From NCBI GenBank assembly GCA_014526335.1, contig JACTAT010000060.1, positions 5,788,986 to 5,852,985 of the forward strand: a DNA stretch of 64,000 bases, given 5' to 3'. The notes under the pieces were generated by a model, which was not told where the DNA came from, did not search any database, and saw only the letters and a program-made list of their open reading frames with translations. Shown in pieces: positions 10,701-24,838 of the stretch. Position numbers and translations under genes: made by a program. Position 1 is the first letter of the stretch, and each line of letters opens with the position of its first letter. Source of the DNA: Chrysaora quinquecirrha. Taxonomy: Eukaryota; Cnidaria; Scyphozoa; Semaeostomeae; Pelagiidae.

Positions 10701-13700
10701 CATTTTGCCTTAGTATAGCCTTGCACTTTTGCCAAAAATGGGCGATTTTTAGGGGTTTTGATATCATGTTTTTTATCAAACCAGTGGCTTTATTATAGCT
10801 TTATAAAGGGATTGGATACCTTTTATAGCCTTTGAGTATCATTTAGGAAGTCTTTGGGGACTTTTAGATACCTTGGAATTTTGGCAATTTTTGGCCATTT
10901 TGCCTTAGTATAGCCTTGCCTTTTTGCCGAAAAGTGGGCGATTTTTAGGTGTTTTAGTATCATTATTTTATCAAACCAGAAGCTTTATTTTAGCCTTATA
11001 AAGGGGTTGGAGTCCTTTTATAGCCTTTGAGGATCATTTAGGAAGTCTTTGGGGACTTTTAGATACCTTGGAATTTTGGCAATTTTTGGCCATTTTGCCT
11101 TAGTATAGCCTTGCCTTTTTGCCGAATAATGGGCGATTTTTAGGTGTTTTGGTATCATTATTTTATCAGACCAGAAGCTTTATTTTAGCCTTATAAAGGG
11201 GTTGCAGTCCTTTTATAGACTTTGAGGACCATTTAGGGAGCTTTTGGAAAATTTTCGATACCTTGGATTTTGAGCGATTTTTGGCCATTTTGCCTTAGAA
11301 AAAGCCTTGCCTTTTTGCCGAAAAGTGGGCGATTTTTAGGTGTTTTAGTATCATTATTTTATCAAACCAGAAGCTTTATTTTAGCCTTATAAAGGGGTTG
11401 CAGTCCTTTTATAGACTTTGAGGACCATTTAGGGAGCTTTTGGGGAATTTTCGATACCTTGGATTTTGGGCGATTTTTGGCCATTTTGCCTTAGTATAGC
11501 CTTGCCTTTTTGCCGAAAAGTGGGCGATCTTTGGTGTTTTGGTATCATTATTTTATGAAACCAGAAGCTTTATTTTAGCCTTATAAAGGGGTTGGAGTCC
11601 TTTTATAGCCTTTGAGGACCATTTAGGGAGCTTTTGGGGAATTTTCGATACCTTGGAATTTTGGCAATTTTTGGCCATTTTGCCTTAGTATAGCCTTGCC
11701 TTTTTGCCCAAAAGTGGGCGATTTTTAGGTGTTTTAGTATCATTATTTTATCAAACCAGAAGCTTTATTTTAGCCTTATAAAGGGGTTGGAGTCCTTTTA
11801 TAGCCTTTGAGGATCATTTAGGAAGTCTTTGGGGACTTTTAGATACCTTGGAAATTTGGCAATTTTTGGCCATTTTGCCTTAGTATAGCCTTGCCTTTTT
11901 GCCGAATAATGGGCGATTTTTAGGTGTTTTGGTATCATTATTTTATCAGACCAGAAGCTTTATTTTGGCCTTATAAAGGGGTTGCAGTCCTTTTATAGAC
12001 TTTGAGGACCATTTAGGGAGCTTTTGGGGAATTTTCGATACCTTGGATTTTGAGCGATTTTTGGCCATTTTGCCTTAGTATAGCCTTGCCTTTTTGCCGA
12101 AAAGTGGGCGATCTTTGGTGTTTTGGTATCATTATTTTATGAAACCAGAAGCTTTATTTTAGTCTTATAAAGGGGTTCCAGTCTTTTTATAGACTTTGAG
12201 GACCATTTGGGGAGCTTTTGGGGAATTTTCGATACCTTGGATTTTGGGCGATTTTTGGCTATTTTGCCTTAGTATAGCCTTGCCCTTTTGCCCGAAGATG
12301 GGCGATTTTTAGGGGTTTAATATGATTTTTTTATCAAACCAGCGGCTTTATTATAGCTTTATAAAGGGGTTGGAGTCCTTTTATAGACTTTGAGGACCAT
12401 TTAGGGAGCTTTTTGGGAATTTTCGATACCTTGGATTTTGAGCGATTTTTGGCCATTTTGCCTTAGTATAGCCTTGCCTTTTTGCCGAAAAGTGGGCGAT
12501 TTTTAGGTGTTTTAGTATCGTTATTTTATCAAACCAGAAGCTTTATTTTAGCCTTATAAAGGGGTTGCAGTCCTTTTATAGACTTTGAGGACCATTTAGG
12601 GAGCTTTTGGGGAATTTTCGATACCTTGGATTTTGGGCGATTTTTGGCCACTTTGCCTTAGTATAGCCTTACCTTTTTGCCCAGAAATGTGCGATCTTTG
12701 GTGTTTTGGTATCATTATTTTATGAAACCAGAAGCTGTATTTTAGCCCTATAAAGGGGTTGGAGTCCTTTTATAGACTTTTAGGACCATTTAGGGAGCTT
12801 TTGGGGAATTTTCGACGCCTTGGATTTTGGGCGATTTTTGGCCATTTTGCCTTAGTATAGCCTTGCCTTTTTGCCGAATAATGGGCGATTTTTAGGTGTT
12901 TTGGTATCATTATTTTATCAAACCAGAAGCTTTATTTTAGCCTTATAAAGGGGTTGCAGTCCTTTTATAGACTTTGAGGCTCATTTAGGGAGCTTTAGGG
13001 GAATTTTCGATACCTTGGATTTTGAGCGATTTTTGGCCATTTTGCCTTAGTATAGCCTTGCCTTTTTGCCGAAAAGTGGGCGATTGTTAGGTGTTTTGGT
13101 ATCATTATTTTATCAAACCAAAAGCTTTATTTTAGCCTTATAAAGGGTTTGGAGTCCTTTTATAGACTTTGAGTGACATTTAGGGAGCTTTTGGGGAATT
13201 TTCGATATCTTGGGTTTTGGGCGATTTTTGGCCATTTTGCCTTAGTATAGCCTTGCCTTTTTGCCGAAAAGTGGGCGATTTTTAGGTGTTTTGGTATCAT
13301 TATTTTATCAAACCAAAAGCTTTATTTTAGCCTTATAAAGGGTTTGGAGTCCTTTATAGACTTTGAGTGACATTTAGGGAGCTTTTGGGGAATTTTCGAT
13401 ATCTTGGGTTTTGGGCGATTTTTGGCCATTTTGCCTTAGTATAGCCTTGCCTTTTTGCCCAAAAATGGGCGATTTTTAGGTGCTTTGGTATCATTATTTT
13501 ATCAAACCAGAAGCTTTATTTTAGCCTTATAAAGGGTGTGGAGTCCTTTTATAGACTTTGAGTGACATTTAGGGAGCTTTTAGGGAGTTTTTGATACCTT
13601 GGGGTTTGGGCGATTTTTGGCCATTTTGTCCTAGTATAGCCTTGCCTTTTTGCCGAAAAGTGGGCGATTTTTAGGTGTTTTGGTATCGTTATTTTATCAA

Positions 13701-16700
13701 ACCAGAAGCTTTATTTTAGCCTTATAAAGGGTTTGGAGTCCTTTTATAGACTTTGATTGACATTTAGGGAGCTTTTGGGGAATTTTCGATATCTTGGGTT
13801 TTGGGCGATTTTTGGCCATTTTGCCTTAGTATAGCCTTGCCTTTTTGCCGAAAAGTGGGCGATTTTTAGGTGTTTTGGTATCATTATTTTATCAAACCAA
13901 AAGCTTTATTTTAGCCTTATAAAGGGTTTGGAGTCCTTTTATAGACTTTGAGTGACATTTAGGGAGCTTTTGGGGAATTTTCGATATCTTGGGTTTTGGG
14001 CGATTTTTGGCCATTTTGCCTTAGTATAGCCTTGCCTTTTTGCCCAAAAATGGGCGATTTTTAGGTGCTTTGGTATCATTATTTTATCAAACCAGAAGCT
14101 TTATTTTAGCCTTATAAAGGGTTTGGAGTCCTTTTATAGACTTTGAGGGACACTTAGGGAGCTTTTGGGGAATTTTCGATACCTTGGATTTTGCGCGATT
14201 TTTGGCCATTTTGCCTTAGTATAGCCTTGCCTTTTTGCCGAAAAGTGGGCGATTTTTAGGTGATTTGGTATCGTTATTTTATCAAACCAGAAGCTTTATT
14301 TTAGCCTTATAAAGGGTTTGGAGTCCTTTTATAGACTTTGAGTGACATTTAGGGAGCTTTTGGGGAATTTTCGATACCTTGGATTTTGGGCGATTTTTGG
14401 CCATTTTGCCTTAGTATAGCCTTGCCTTTTTGCCGAAAAGTGGGCGATTTTTAGGTGTTTTGGTATCATTATTTTATCAAACCAAAAGCTTTATTTTAGC
14501 CTTATAAAGGGTTTGGAGTCCTTTTATAGACTTTGAGGGACACTTAGGGAGCTTTTGGGGAATTTTCGATACCTTGGATTTTGCGCGATTTTTGGCCATT
14601 TTGCCTTAGTATAGCCTTGCCTTTTTGCCGAAAAGTGGGCGATTTTTAGGTGTTTTGGTATCATTATTTTATCAAACCAGAAGCTTTGTTTTAGCCTTAT
14701 AAAGGGTTTGGAGTCCTTTTATAGACTTTGAGTGACATTTAGGGAGCTTTTGGGGAATTTTCGATATCTTGGGTTTTGGGCGATTTTTGGCCATTTTGCC
14801 TTAGTATAGCCTTGCCTTTTTGCCGAGAAGTGGGCGATTTTTAGGTGTTTTGGTATCATTATTTTATCAAACCAAAAGCTTTATTTTAGCCTTATAAAGG
14901 GTTTGGAGTCCTTTTATAGACTTTGAGTGACATATAGGGAGCTTTTGGGGAATTTTCGATATCTTGGGTTTTGGGCGATTTTTGGCCATTTTGCCTTAGT
15001 ATAGCCTTGCCTTTTTGCCCAAAAATGGGCGATTTTTAGGTGCTTTGGTATCATTATTTTATCAAACCAGAAGCTTTATTTTAGCCTTATAAAGGGTTTG
15101 GAGTCCTTTTATAGACTTTGAGGGACACTTAGGGAGCTTTTGGGGAATTTTCGATACCTTGGATTTTGCGCGATTTTTGGCCATTTTGCCTTAGTATAGC
15201 CTTGCCTTTTTGCCGAAAAGTGGGCGATTTTTAGGTGTTTTGGTATCGTTATTTTATCAAACCAGAAGCTTTATTTTAGCCTTATAAAGGGTTTGGAGTC
15301 CTTTTATAGACTTTGAGTGACATTTAGGGAGCTTTTGGGGAATTTTCGATACCTTGGATTTTGGGCGATTTTTGGCCATTTTGCCTTAATATAGCCTTGC
15401 CTTTTTGCCGAAAAGTGGGCGATTTTTAGGTGTTTTGGTATCATTATTTTATCAAACCAAAAGCTTTATTTTAGCCTTATAAAGGGTTTGGAGTCCTTTT
15501 ATAGACTTTGAGGGACACTTAGGGAGCTTTTGGGGAATTTTCGATACCTTGGATTTTGCGCGATTTTTGGCCATTTTGCCTTAGTATAGCCTTGCCTTTT
15601 TGCCGAAAAGTGGGCGATTTTTAGGTGTTTTGGTATCGTTATTTTATCAAACCAGAAGCTTTATTTTAGCCTTATAAAGGGTTTGGAGTCCTTTTATAGA
15701 CTTTGAGTGACATTTAGGGAGCTTTTGGGGAATTTTCGATACCTTGGGTTTTGGGCGATTTTGGCCATTTTGCCTTAGTATAGCCTTGCCTTTTTGCCGA
15801 AAAATGGGCGATTTTTAGGTGCTTTGGTATCATTATTTTATCAAACCAGAAGCTTTATTTTAGCCTTATAAAGGGTTTGGAGTCCTTTTATAGACTTTGA
15901 GTGACATTTAGGGAGCTTTTGGGGAATTTTCGATACCTTGGGTTTTTGGCGATTTTTGGCCATTTTGCCTTAGTATAGCCTTGCCTTTTTGCCGAAAAGT
16001 GGGCGATTTTTAGGTGTTTTGGTATCGTTATTTTATCAAACCAGAAGCTTTATTTTAGCCTTATAAAGGGTTTGGAGTCCTTTTATAGACTTTGAGTGAC
16101 ATTTAGGGAGCTTTTGGGGAATTTTCGATACCTTGGGTTTTGGGCGATTTTTGGCCATTTTGCCTTAGTATAGCCTTGCTTTTTGCCGAAAAATGGGCGA
16201 TTTTTAGGTGTTTTGGTATCGTTATTTTATCAAACCAGAAGCTTTATTTTAGCCTTATAAAGGGTTTGGAGTCCTTTTATAGACTTTGAGTGACATTTAG
16301 GGAGCTTTTGGGGAATTTTCGATACCTTGGGTTTTGGGCGATTTTTGGCCATTTTGCCTTAGTATAGCCTTGCCTTTTTGCCGAAAAGTGGGCGATTTTT
16401 AGGTGTTTTGGTATCGTTATTTTATCAAACCAGAAGCTTTATTTTAGCCTTATAAAGGGTTTGGAGTCCTTTTATAGACTTTGAGTGACATTTAGGGAGC
16501 TTTTGGGAATTTTCGATACCTTGGGTTTTGGGCGATTTTTGGCCATTTTGCCTTAGTATAGCCTTGCCTTTTGCCGAAAAGTGGGCGATTTTAGGTGTTT
16601 TGGTATCGTTATTTTATCAAACCAGAAGCTTTATTTTAGCCTTATAAAGGGTTTGGAGTCCTTTTATAGACTTTGAGTGACATTTAGGGAGCTTTTGGGG

Positions 16701-19700
16701 AATTTTCGATACCTTGGATTTTGGGCGATTTTTGGCCATTTTGCCTTAGTATAGCCTTGCCTTTTTGCCGAAAAGTGGGCGATTTTTAGGTGTTTTGGTA
16801 TCGTTATTTTATCAAACCAGAAGCTTTATTTTAGCCTTATAAAGGGTTTGGAGTCCTTTTATAGACTTTCAGTGACATTTAGGGAGCTTTTGGGGAATTT
16901 TCGATACCTTGGGTTTTGGGCGATTTTTGGCCATTTTGCCTTAGTATAGCCTTGCCTTTTTGCCGAAAAATGGGCGATTTTTAGGTGTTTTGGTATCGTT
17001 ATTTTATCAAGCCAGAGGCTTTATTTTAGCCCTATAAAGGGGTTGGAGTCCTTTTATAGACTTTGAGGCTCATTTAGGGAGCTTTTGGGGAACTTTCGAG
17101 ACCTTGGAATTTTGGCGATTTTTAGCCATTTTGCCTTAGTATAGCCTTGCCTTTTTGCCGAAAAATGGGCGATTTTTAGGTGCTTTAGTATCATTATCTT
17201 ATCAAACCAGATGCTTTAGTTTAGCCTTATAAAGGGGTTGCAGTCCTTTTATAGACTTTGAGTGACATTTAGGGAGCTTTTGGGGAATTTTCGATACCTT
17301 GGGTTTTGGGCGATTTTTGGCCAGTTTGCCTTAGTATAGCCTTGCCTTTTTGCCGAAAAATGGGCGATTTTTAGGTGTTTTGGTATCATTATTTTATCAA
17401 ACCAGAAGCTTTATTTTAGCCTTATAAAGGGTTTGGAGTCCTTTATAGACTTTGGGTTTGGAGTCCTTTTATAGACTTTGAGTGACATTTAGGGAGCTTT
17501 TGGGGAATTTTCGATATCTTGGGTTTTGGGCGATTTTTGGCCATTTTGCCTTAGTATAGCCTTGCCTTTTGCCGAAAAGTGGGCGATTTTAGGTGTTTTG
17601 GTATCATTATTTTATCAAACCAGAAGCTTTATTTTAGCCTTATAAAGGGTTTGGAGTCCTTTATAGACTTTGAGTGACATTTAGGGAGCTTTTGGGAATT
17701 TTCGATATCTTGGGTTTTGGGCGATTTTTGGCCATTTTGCCTTAGTATAGCCTTGCCTTTTGCCGAAAAATGGGCGATTTTAGGTTTTTTGGTATCATTA
17801 TTTTATCAAACCAGAAGCTTTATTTTAGCCTTATAAAGGGTTTGGAGTCCTTTTATAGACTTTGAGTGACATTTAGGGAGCTTTTGGGGAATTTTCGATA
17901 TCTTGGGTTTTGGGCGATTTTTGGCCATTTTGCCTTAGTATAGCCTTGCCTTTTTGCCCAAAAATGGGCGATTTTTAGGTGCTTTGGTATCATTATTTTA
18001 TCAAACCAGAAGCTTTATTTTAGCCTTATAAAGGGTTTGGAGTCCTTTTATAGACTTTGAGTGACATTTAGGGAGCTTTTGGGGAATTTTCGATATCTTG
18101 GGTTTTGGGCGATTTTTGGCCATTTTGCCTTAGTATAGCCTTGCCATTTTGCCGAAAAGTGGGCGATTTTAGGTGTTTTGGTATCATTATTTTATCAAAC
18201 CAGAAGCTTTATTTTAGCCTTATAAAGGGTTTGGAGTCCTTTATAGACTTTGAGTGACATTTAGGGAGCTTTTGGGGAATTTTCGATATCTTGGGTTTTG
18301 GGCGATTTTTGGCCATTTTGCCTTAGTATAGCCTTGCCTTTTGCCGAAAAATGGGCGATTTTAGGTGTTTTGGTATCATTATTTTATCAAACCAAAAGCT
18401 TTATTTTAGCCTTATAAAGGGTTTGGAGTCCTTTATAGACTTTGAGTGACATTTAGGAGCTTTTGGGGAATTTTCGATATCTTGGGTTTTGGGCGATTTT
18501 TGGCCATTTTGCCTTAGTATAGCCTTGCCTTTTTGCCCAAAAATGGGCGATTTTTAGGTGCTTTGGTATCATTATTTTATCAAACCAGAAGCTTTATTTT
18601 AGCCTTATAAAGGGTTTGGAGTCCTTTTATAGACTTTGAGTGACATTTAGGGAGCTTTTGGGAATTTTCGATATCTTGGGTTTTGGGCGATTTTGGCCAT
18701 TTTGCCTTAGTATAGCCTTGCCTTTTGCCGAAAAATGGGCGATTTTTAGGTGTTTTGGTATCGTTATTTTATCAAGCCAGAGGCTTTATTTTAGCCCTAT
18801 AAAGGGGTTGGAGTCCTTTTATAGACTTTGAGGCTCATTTAGGGAGCTTTTGGGGAACTTTCGAGACCTTGGAATTTTGGCGATTTTTAGCCATTTTGCC
18901 TTAGTATAGCCTTGCCTTTTTTCCGAAAAATGGGCGATTTTTAGGTGCTTTAGTATCATTATCTTTTCAAACCAGAAGCTCTATTTTAGCCTTATAAAAG
19001 GGTTGCAGTCCTTTTATAGACTTTGAGGACCATTTAGGGAGCTTTTGGGGAATTTTCGAGACCTTGGAATTTTGGCGATTTTTAGCCATTTTGCCTTAGT
19101 ATAGCCTTGCCTTTTTGCCGAAAAATAGGCGATTTTTAGGTTTTTTGGTATCATTATTTTATCAAACCAGAAGCTTTATTTTAGCCTTATAAAGGGTGTG
19201 GAGTCCTTTTATAGACTTTGAGTGACATTTAGGGAGCTTTTGGGGAATTTTCGATACCTTGGGTTTTGGGCGATTTTTGGCCATTTTGCCTTAGTATAGC
19301 CTTGCCTTTTTGCCCAAAAATGGGCGATTTTTAGGTGCTTTGGTATCATTATTTTATCAACCCGGAAGCTTTATTTTAGCCCTATAAAGGGGTTGGAGTC
19401 CTTTTATAAACTTTGAGGCTAATTTAGGGAGCTTTTGGGGATTTTTGGAGACCTTGAATTTTGGTCGATTTTTGGCCATTTTGCCTTAGTATAGCCTTGC
19501 CTTTTTGCCCAAAAATGGGCGATTTTTAGGTGTTTTGGTATTATTATTTTATCAACCAGAAGCTTTATTTTAGCCTTATAAAGGGGTTGGAATCCTTTTA
19601 TAGACTTTGAGGACCATTTAGGGAGCTTTTAGGGAATTTTCGATATCTTGGAATTTGGGTGATTTTTGGCCATTTTGCCTTAGTATAGCCTTGCCTTTTT

Positions 19701-22700
19701 GCCGAAAAATGGGCGATTTTTAGGGGTTTTGGTATCAAGTTTTTCATCAAACCAGCGGCTTTATTATAGCGTTATAAAGGGGTTGGAGTCCTTTTATAGC
19801 CTTTGAGGATCATTTAGGATTTTTGAAGACTTTTCAATACCTTGGAATTTTGGCCATTTTTTGCCATTTTGCCTTAGTATAGCCTTGCCTTTTTGCCCAA
19901 AAATGTGCGATTTTTAGGGTTTTGGTATTATCATTTTATCAAACAAAAAGCTTTATTTCAGCCTCATAAAAGGGTTGGAGTCCTTTTATAGCCTTTGAGG
20001 ATCATTTAGGGATTTTTTTGAAGAATTTTCGATACCTTGGAATTTTGGGCGATTTTTGCCAATTTGCCTTAGTATGGCCTTGCCCTTTTGCCCAAAAATG
20101 GGCGATTTTTAGGTGTTTTGGTATCATTATTTTATCAAACCAGAAGCTTTATTTTAGCCTTATAAAGGGGTTTGAGTCCTTTATAGACTTTGAGGACCAT
20201 TTAGGGAGCTTTTGGGGAATTTTCGATACCTTGAATTTTGGTCGATTTTTGGCCATTTTGCCTTAGTATAGCCTTGCCTTTTTGCCGAAAAGTGGGCGAT
20301 TTTTAGGTGTTTTGGTATCATTATTTTATCAAACCAAAAGCTTTATTTTAGCCTTATAAAGGGTTTGGAGTCCTTTTATAGACTTTGAGTGACATTTAGG
20401 GAGCTTTTGGGGAATTTTCGATATCTTAGGTTTTGGGCGATTTTTGGCCATTTTGCCTTAGTATAGCCTTGCCTTTTGGCCCGAAAATGGGCGACTTTTA
20501 GGTGCTTTGGTATCATTATTTTATCAAACCAGAAGCTTTATTTTAGCCTTATAAAGGGTTTGGAGTCCTTTATAGACTTTGAGTGACATTTAGGGAGCTT
20601 TTAGGGAATTTTCGATATCTTGGGTTTTGGGCGATTTTGGCCATTTTGCCTTAGTATAGCCTTGCCTTTTGCCCAAAAATGGGCGATTTTAGGTGCTTTG
20701 GTATCATTATTTTATCAAACCAGAAGCTTTATTTTAGCCTTATAAAGGGTTTGGAGTCCTTTATAGACTTTGAGTGACATTTAGGGAGCTTTTGGGAATT
20801 TTCGATATCTTGGGTTTTGGGCGATTTTTGGCCATTTTGCCTTAGTATAGCCTTGCCTTTTGCCCAAAAATGGGCGATTTTTAGGTGCTTTGGTATCATT
20901 ATTTTATCAAACCAGAAGCTTTATTTTAGCCTTATAAAGGGTTTGGAGTCCTTTATAGACTTTGAGTGACATTTAGGGAGCTTTTGGGGAATTTTCGATA
21001 TCTTGGGTTTTGGGCGATTTTTGGCCATTTTGCCTTAGTATAGCCTTGCCTTTTGCCCAAAAATGGGTGATTTTAGGTGCTTTGGTATCATTATTTTATC
21101 AAACCAGAAGCTTTATTTTAGCCTTATAAAGGGTTTGGAGTCCTTTATAGACTTTGAGGCTCATTTAGGGAGCTTTTGGGGAATTTTCGATATCTTGGGT
21201 TTTTGGCGATTTTTGGCCATTTTGCCTTAGTATAGCCTTGCCTTTTGCCCAAAAATGGGCGATTTTAGGTGCTTTAGTATCATTATCTTATCAAACCAGA
21301 AGCTTTACTTTAGCCTTATAAAGGGTTTGGAGGACTTTGAGCTTTTGGGGAATTTTCGATATCTTGGGTTTTGGGCGATTTTTGGCCATTTTGCCTTAGT
21401 ATAGCCTTGCCTTTTGGCCGAAAAGTGGGCGATTTTTAGGTGTTTTGGTATCATTATTTTATCAAACCAAAAGCTTTATTTTAGCCTTATAAAGGGTTTG
21501 AGTCCTTTATAGACTTTGAGGCTTTAGGAGCTTTTGGGAATTTAGGGAGCTTTTGGGGAATTTTGGAGATCCTTGGAATTTTGGCGATTTTAGCCATTTT
21601 GCCTTAGTATAGCCTTGCCTTTATGCCGAAAAATGGGCGATTTTAGGTGTTTTGGTATTATTATTTTATCAAACCAGAAGCTTTATTTTAGCCTTATAAA
21701 GGGTTTGGAATCCTTTATAGACTTTGAGGACCATTTAGGGAGCTTTTAGGGAATTTTCGATATCTTGGAATTTGGGTGATTTTTGGCCATTTTGCCTTAG
21801 TATAGCCTTGCCTTTTGCCGAAAAATGGGCGATTTTAGGTGTTTTGGTATCAATATTTTATCAAACCAGCGGCTTTATTATAGCGTTATAAAGGGTGTGG
21901 AGTCCTTTATAGACTTTGAGGATCATTTAGGAGCTTTTAGGGACTTTTCAATACCTTGGAATTTTGGCCATTTTTGCCATTTTGCCTTAGTATAGCCTTG
22001 CCTTTTGCCCAAAAATGGCCGATTTTTAGGTGTTTTGGTATCATTATTTTATCAAACAAAAGCTTTATTTTAGCCTTATAAAGGGTTGGAGTCCTTTATA
22101 GCCTTTGAGGATCATTTAGGGATTTTTTGAAGAATTTTCGATACCTTGGAATTTTGGCGATTTTTTGGCCATTTTGCCTTAGTATAGCCTTGCCTTTTGC
22201 CCAAAATGGGCGATTTTTAGGTGTTTTGGTATCATTATTTTATCAAACCAGAAGCTTTATTTTAGCCTTATAAAGGGTTTGAGTCCTTTATAGACTTTGA
22301 GGACCATTTAGGGAGCTTTTGGGGAATTTTCGATACCTTGAATTTTGGTCGATTTTGGCCATTTTGCCTTAGTATAGCCTTGCCTTTTGCCGAAAAGTGG
22401 GCGATTTTTAGGTGTTTTGGTATCATTATTTTATCAAACCAAAAGCTTTATTTTAGCCTTATAAAGGTGTTGGAATCCTTTTATAGACTTTGAGGACCAT
22501 TTAGGGAGCTTTTAGGGAATATTCGATATCTTGGAATTTGGGTGATTTTTGGCCATTTTGCCTTAGTATAGCCTTGCCTTTTTGCCGAAAAATGGGCGAT
22601 TTTTAGGTGTTTTGGTATTATTATTTTATCAACCAGAAGCTTTATTTTAGCCTTATAAAGGGGTTGGAATCCTTTTATAGACTTTGAGGACCATTTAGGG

Positions 22701-24338
22701 AGCTTTTAGGGAATTTTCGATATCTTGGAATTTGGATGATTTTTGGCCATTTTGCCTTAGTATAGCCTTGCCTTTTTGCCGAAAAATGGGCGATTTTTAG
22801 GGGTTTTGGTATAAAGTTTTCATCAAACCAGCGGCTTTATTATAGCGTTATAAAGGGTTGGAGTCCTTTTATAGCCTTTGAGGATCATTTAGGGATTTTT
22901 GAAGACTTTTCAATACCTTGGAATTTTGGCCATTTTTGCCATTTTGCCTTAGTATAGCCTTGCCTTTTGCCCAAAAATGTGCGATTTTTAGGGTTTTGGT
23001 ATTATCATTTTATCAAACAAAAGCTTTATTTCAGCCTCATAAAGGGTTGGAGTCCTTTATAGCCTTTGAGGATCATTTAGGGATTTTTTGAAGAATTTTC
23101 GATGCCTTGGAATTTTGGCGATTTTTGCCATTTTGCCTTAGTATGGCCTTGCCTTTTGCCCAAAAATGGGCGATTTTAGGTGTTTTGGTATCATTATTTT
23201 ATCAAACCAGAAGCTTTATTTTAGCCTTATAAAGGGTTTGAGTCCTTTATAGACTTTGAGGACCATTTAGGAGCTTTTGGGAATTTTCGATACCTTGAAT
23301 TTTGGTCGATTTTTGGCCATTTTGCCTTAGTATAGCCTTGCCTTTTGCCGAAAAGTGGGCGATTTTTAGGTGTTTTGGTATTATTATTTTATCAACCAGA
23401 AGCTTTATTTTAGCCTTATAAAGGGTTGGAATCCTTTTATAGACTTTGAGGACCATTTAGGGAGCTTTTAGAATTTTCGATATCTTGGAATTTGGGTGAT
23501 TTTTGGCCATTTTGCCTTAGTATAGCCTTGCCTTTTGCCGAAAAGTGGGCGATTTTAGGTGTTTTGGTATCATTATTTTATCAAACCAAAAGCTTTATTT
23601 TAGCCTTATAAAGGGTTTGGAGTCCTTTATAGACTTTGAGTGACATTTAGGGAGCTTTTGGGGAATTTTCGATATCTTGGGTTTTGGGCGATTTTTGGCC
23701 ATTTTGCCTTAGTATAGCCTTGCCTTTTGCCCAAAAATGGACGATTTTAGGTGCTTTGGTATCATTATTTTATCAAACCAGAAGCTTTATTTTAGCCCTA
23801 TAAAGGGTTGGAGTCCTTTATAGACTTTGAGTGACATTTAGGGAGCTTTTGGGGAATTTTTGGATGCCTTGGATTTTTGGCGATTTTTGGCCATTTTGCC
23901 TTAGTATAGCCTTGCCTTTTTGCCCAAAAATGGACGATTTTTAGGTGCTTTGGCATCATTATTTTATTAAACCAGAAGCTTTATTTTAGCCCTATAAAGG
24001 GTTTGGAGTCCTTTTATAGACTTTGAGGCTCATTTAGGGAGCTTTTGGGGAATTTTCGAGACCTTGGAATTTTGGCGATGTTTAGCCATTTTGCCTTAGT
24101 ATAGCCTTGCCTTTTGCCGAAAAATGGGCGATTTTAGGTGCTTTAGTATCATTATTTTATCAAACCAGAAGCTTTATTTTAGCCCTATAAAGGGTTTGGA
24201 GTCCTTTATAGACCTTTGAGGCTCATTTAGGGAGCTTTTGGGGAATTTTCGAGACCTTGGAATTTTGGCGATTTTAGCCATTTTGCCTTAGTATAGCCTT
24301 GCCTTTTGCCGAAAAATGGGCGATTTTAGGTGCTTTGG
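7764..24338 (+). repeat. 195-bp satellite array, left part
   Basis: Head-to-tail monomers of 195 bp. The repeated AGGGAGCTTTTGG word occurs at 14156, 14351, 14546 and 14741, spaced exactly 195 bp. A monomer also carries CCTTAGTATAGCCTTGCC and a GCCCAAAAATGGGC or GCCGAAAAGTGGGC variant segment. Monomers at 7764-8700 are strongly diverged and then become uniform, which is the usual edge decay of arrays homogenised by unequal exchange. From about 17400 onward patches have shorter T and G runs and a shorter local period. Because 195 is divisible by three, 60-80-codon open frames recur; they are not genes. Confidence 0.97.
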
Positions 24339-24838
24339 NNNNNNNNNNNNNNNNNNNNNNNNNNNNNNNNNNNNNNNNNNNNNNNNNNNNNNNNNNNNNN
24401 NNNNNNNNNNNNNNNNNNNNNNNNNNNNNNNNNNNNNNNNNNNNNNNNNNNNNNNNNNNNNNNNNNNNNNNNNNNNNNNNNNNNNNNNNNNNNNNNNNNN
24501 NNNNNNNNNNNNNNNNNNNNNNNNNNNNNNNNNNNNNNNNNNNNNNNNNNNNNNNNNNNNNNNNNNNNNNNNNNNNNNNNNNNNNNNNNNNNNNNNNNNN
24601 NNNNNNNNNNNNNNNNNNNNNNNNNNNNNNNNNNNNNNNNNNNNNNNNNNNNNNNNNNNNNNNNNNNNNNNNNNNNNNNNNNNNNNNNNNNNNNNNNNNN
24701 NNNNNNNNNNNNNNNNNNNNNNNNNNNNNNNNNNNNNNNNNNNNNNNNNNNNNNNNNNNNNNNNNNNNNNNNNNNNNNNNNNNNNNNNNNNNNNNNNNNN
24801 NNNNNNNNNNNNNNNNNNNNNNNNNNNNNNNNNNNNNN
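24339..24838. other. Assembly gap (500 N)
   Basis: Exactly 500 N inside the satellite array. A round 500 is normally a placeholder, so the true number of missing monomers is unknown. Confidence 0.99.

Noticed and set aside
14156..14350. CENP-B box in the satellite monomer (around TTTTCGATACCTTGG)
   Set aside because: Only the TTCG part fits; the required A and CGGG positions do not match.
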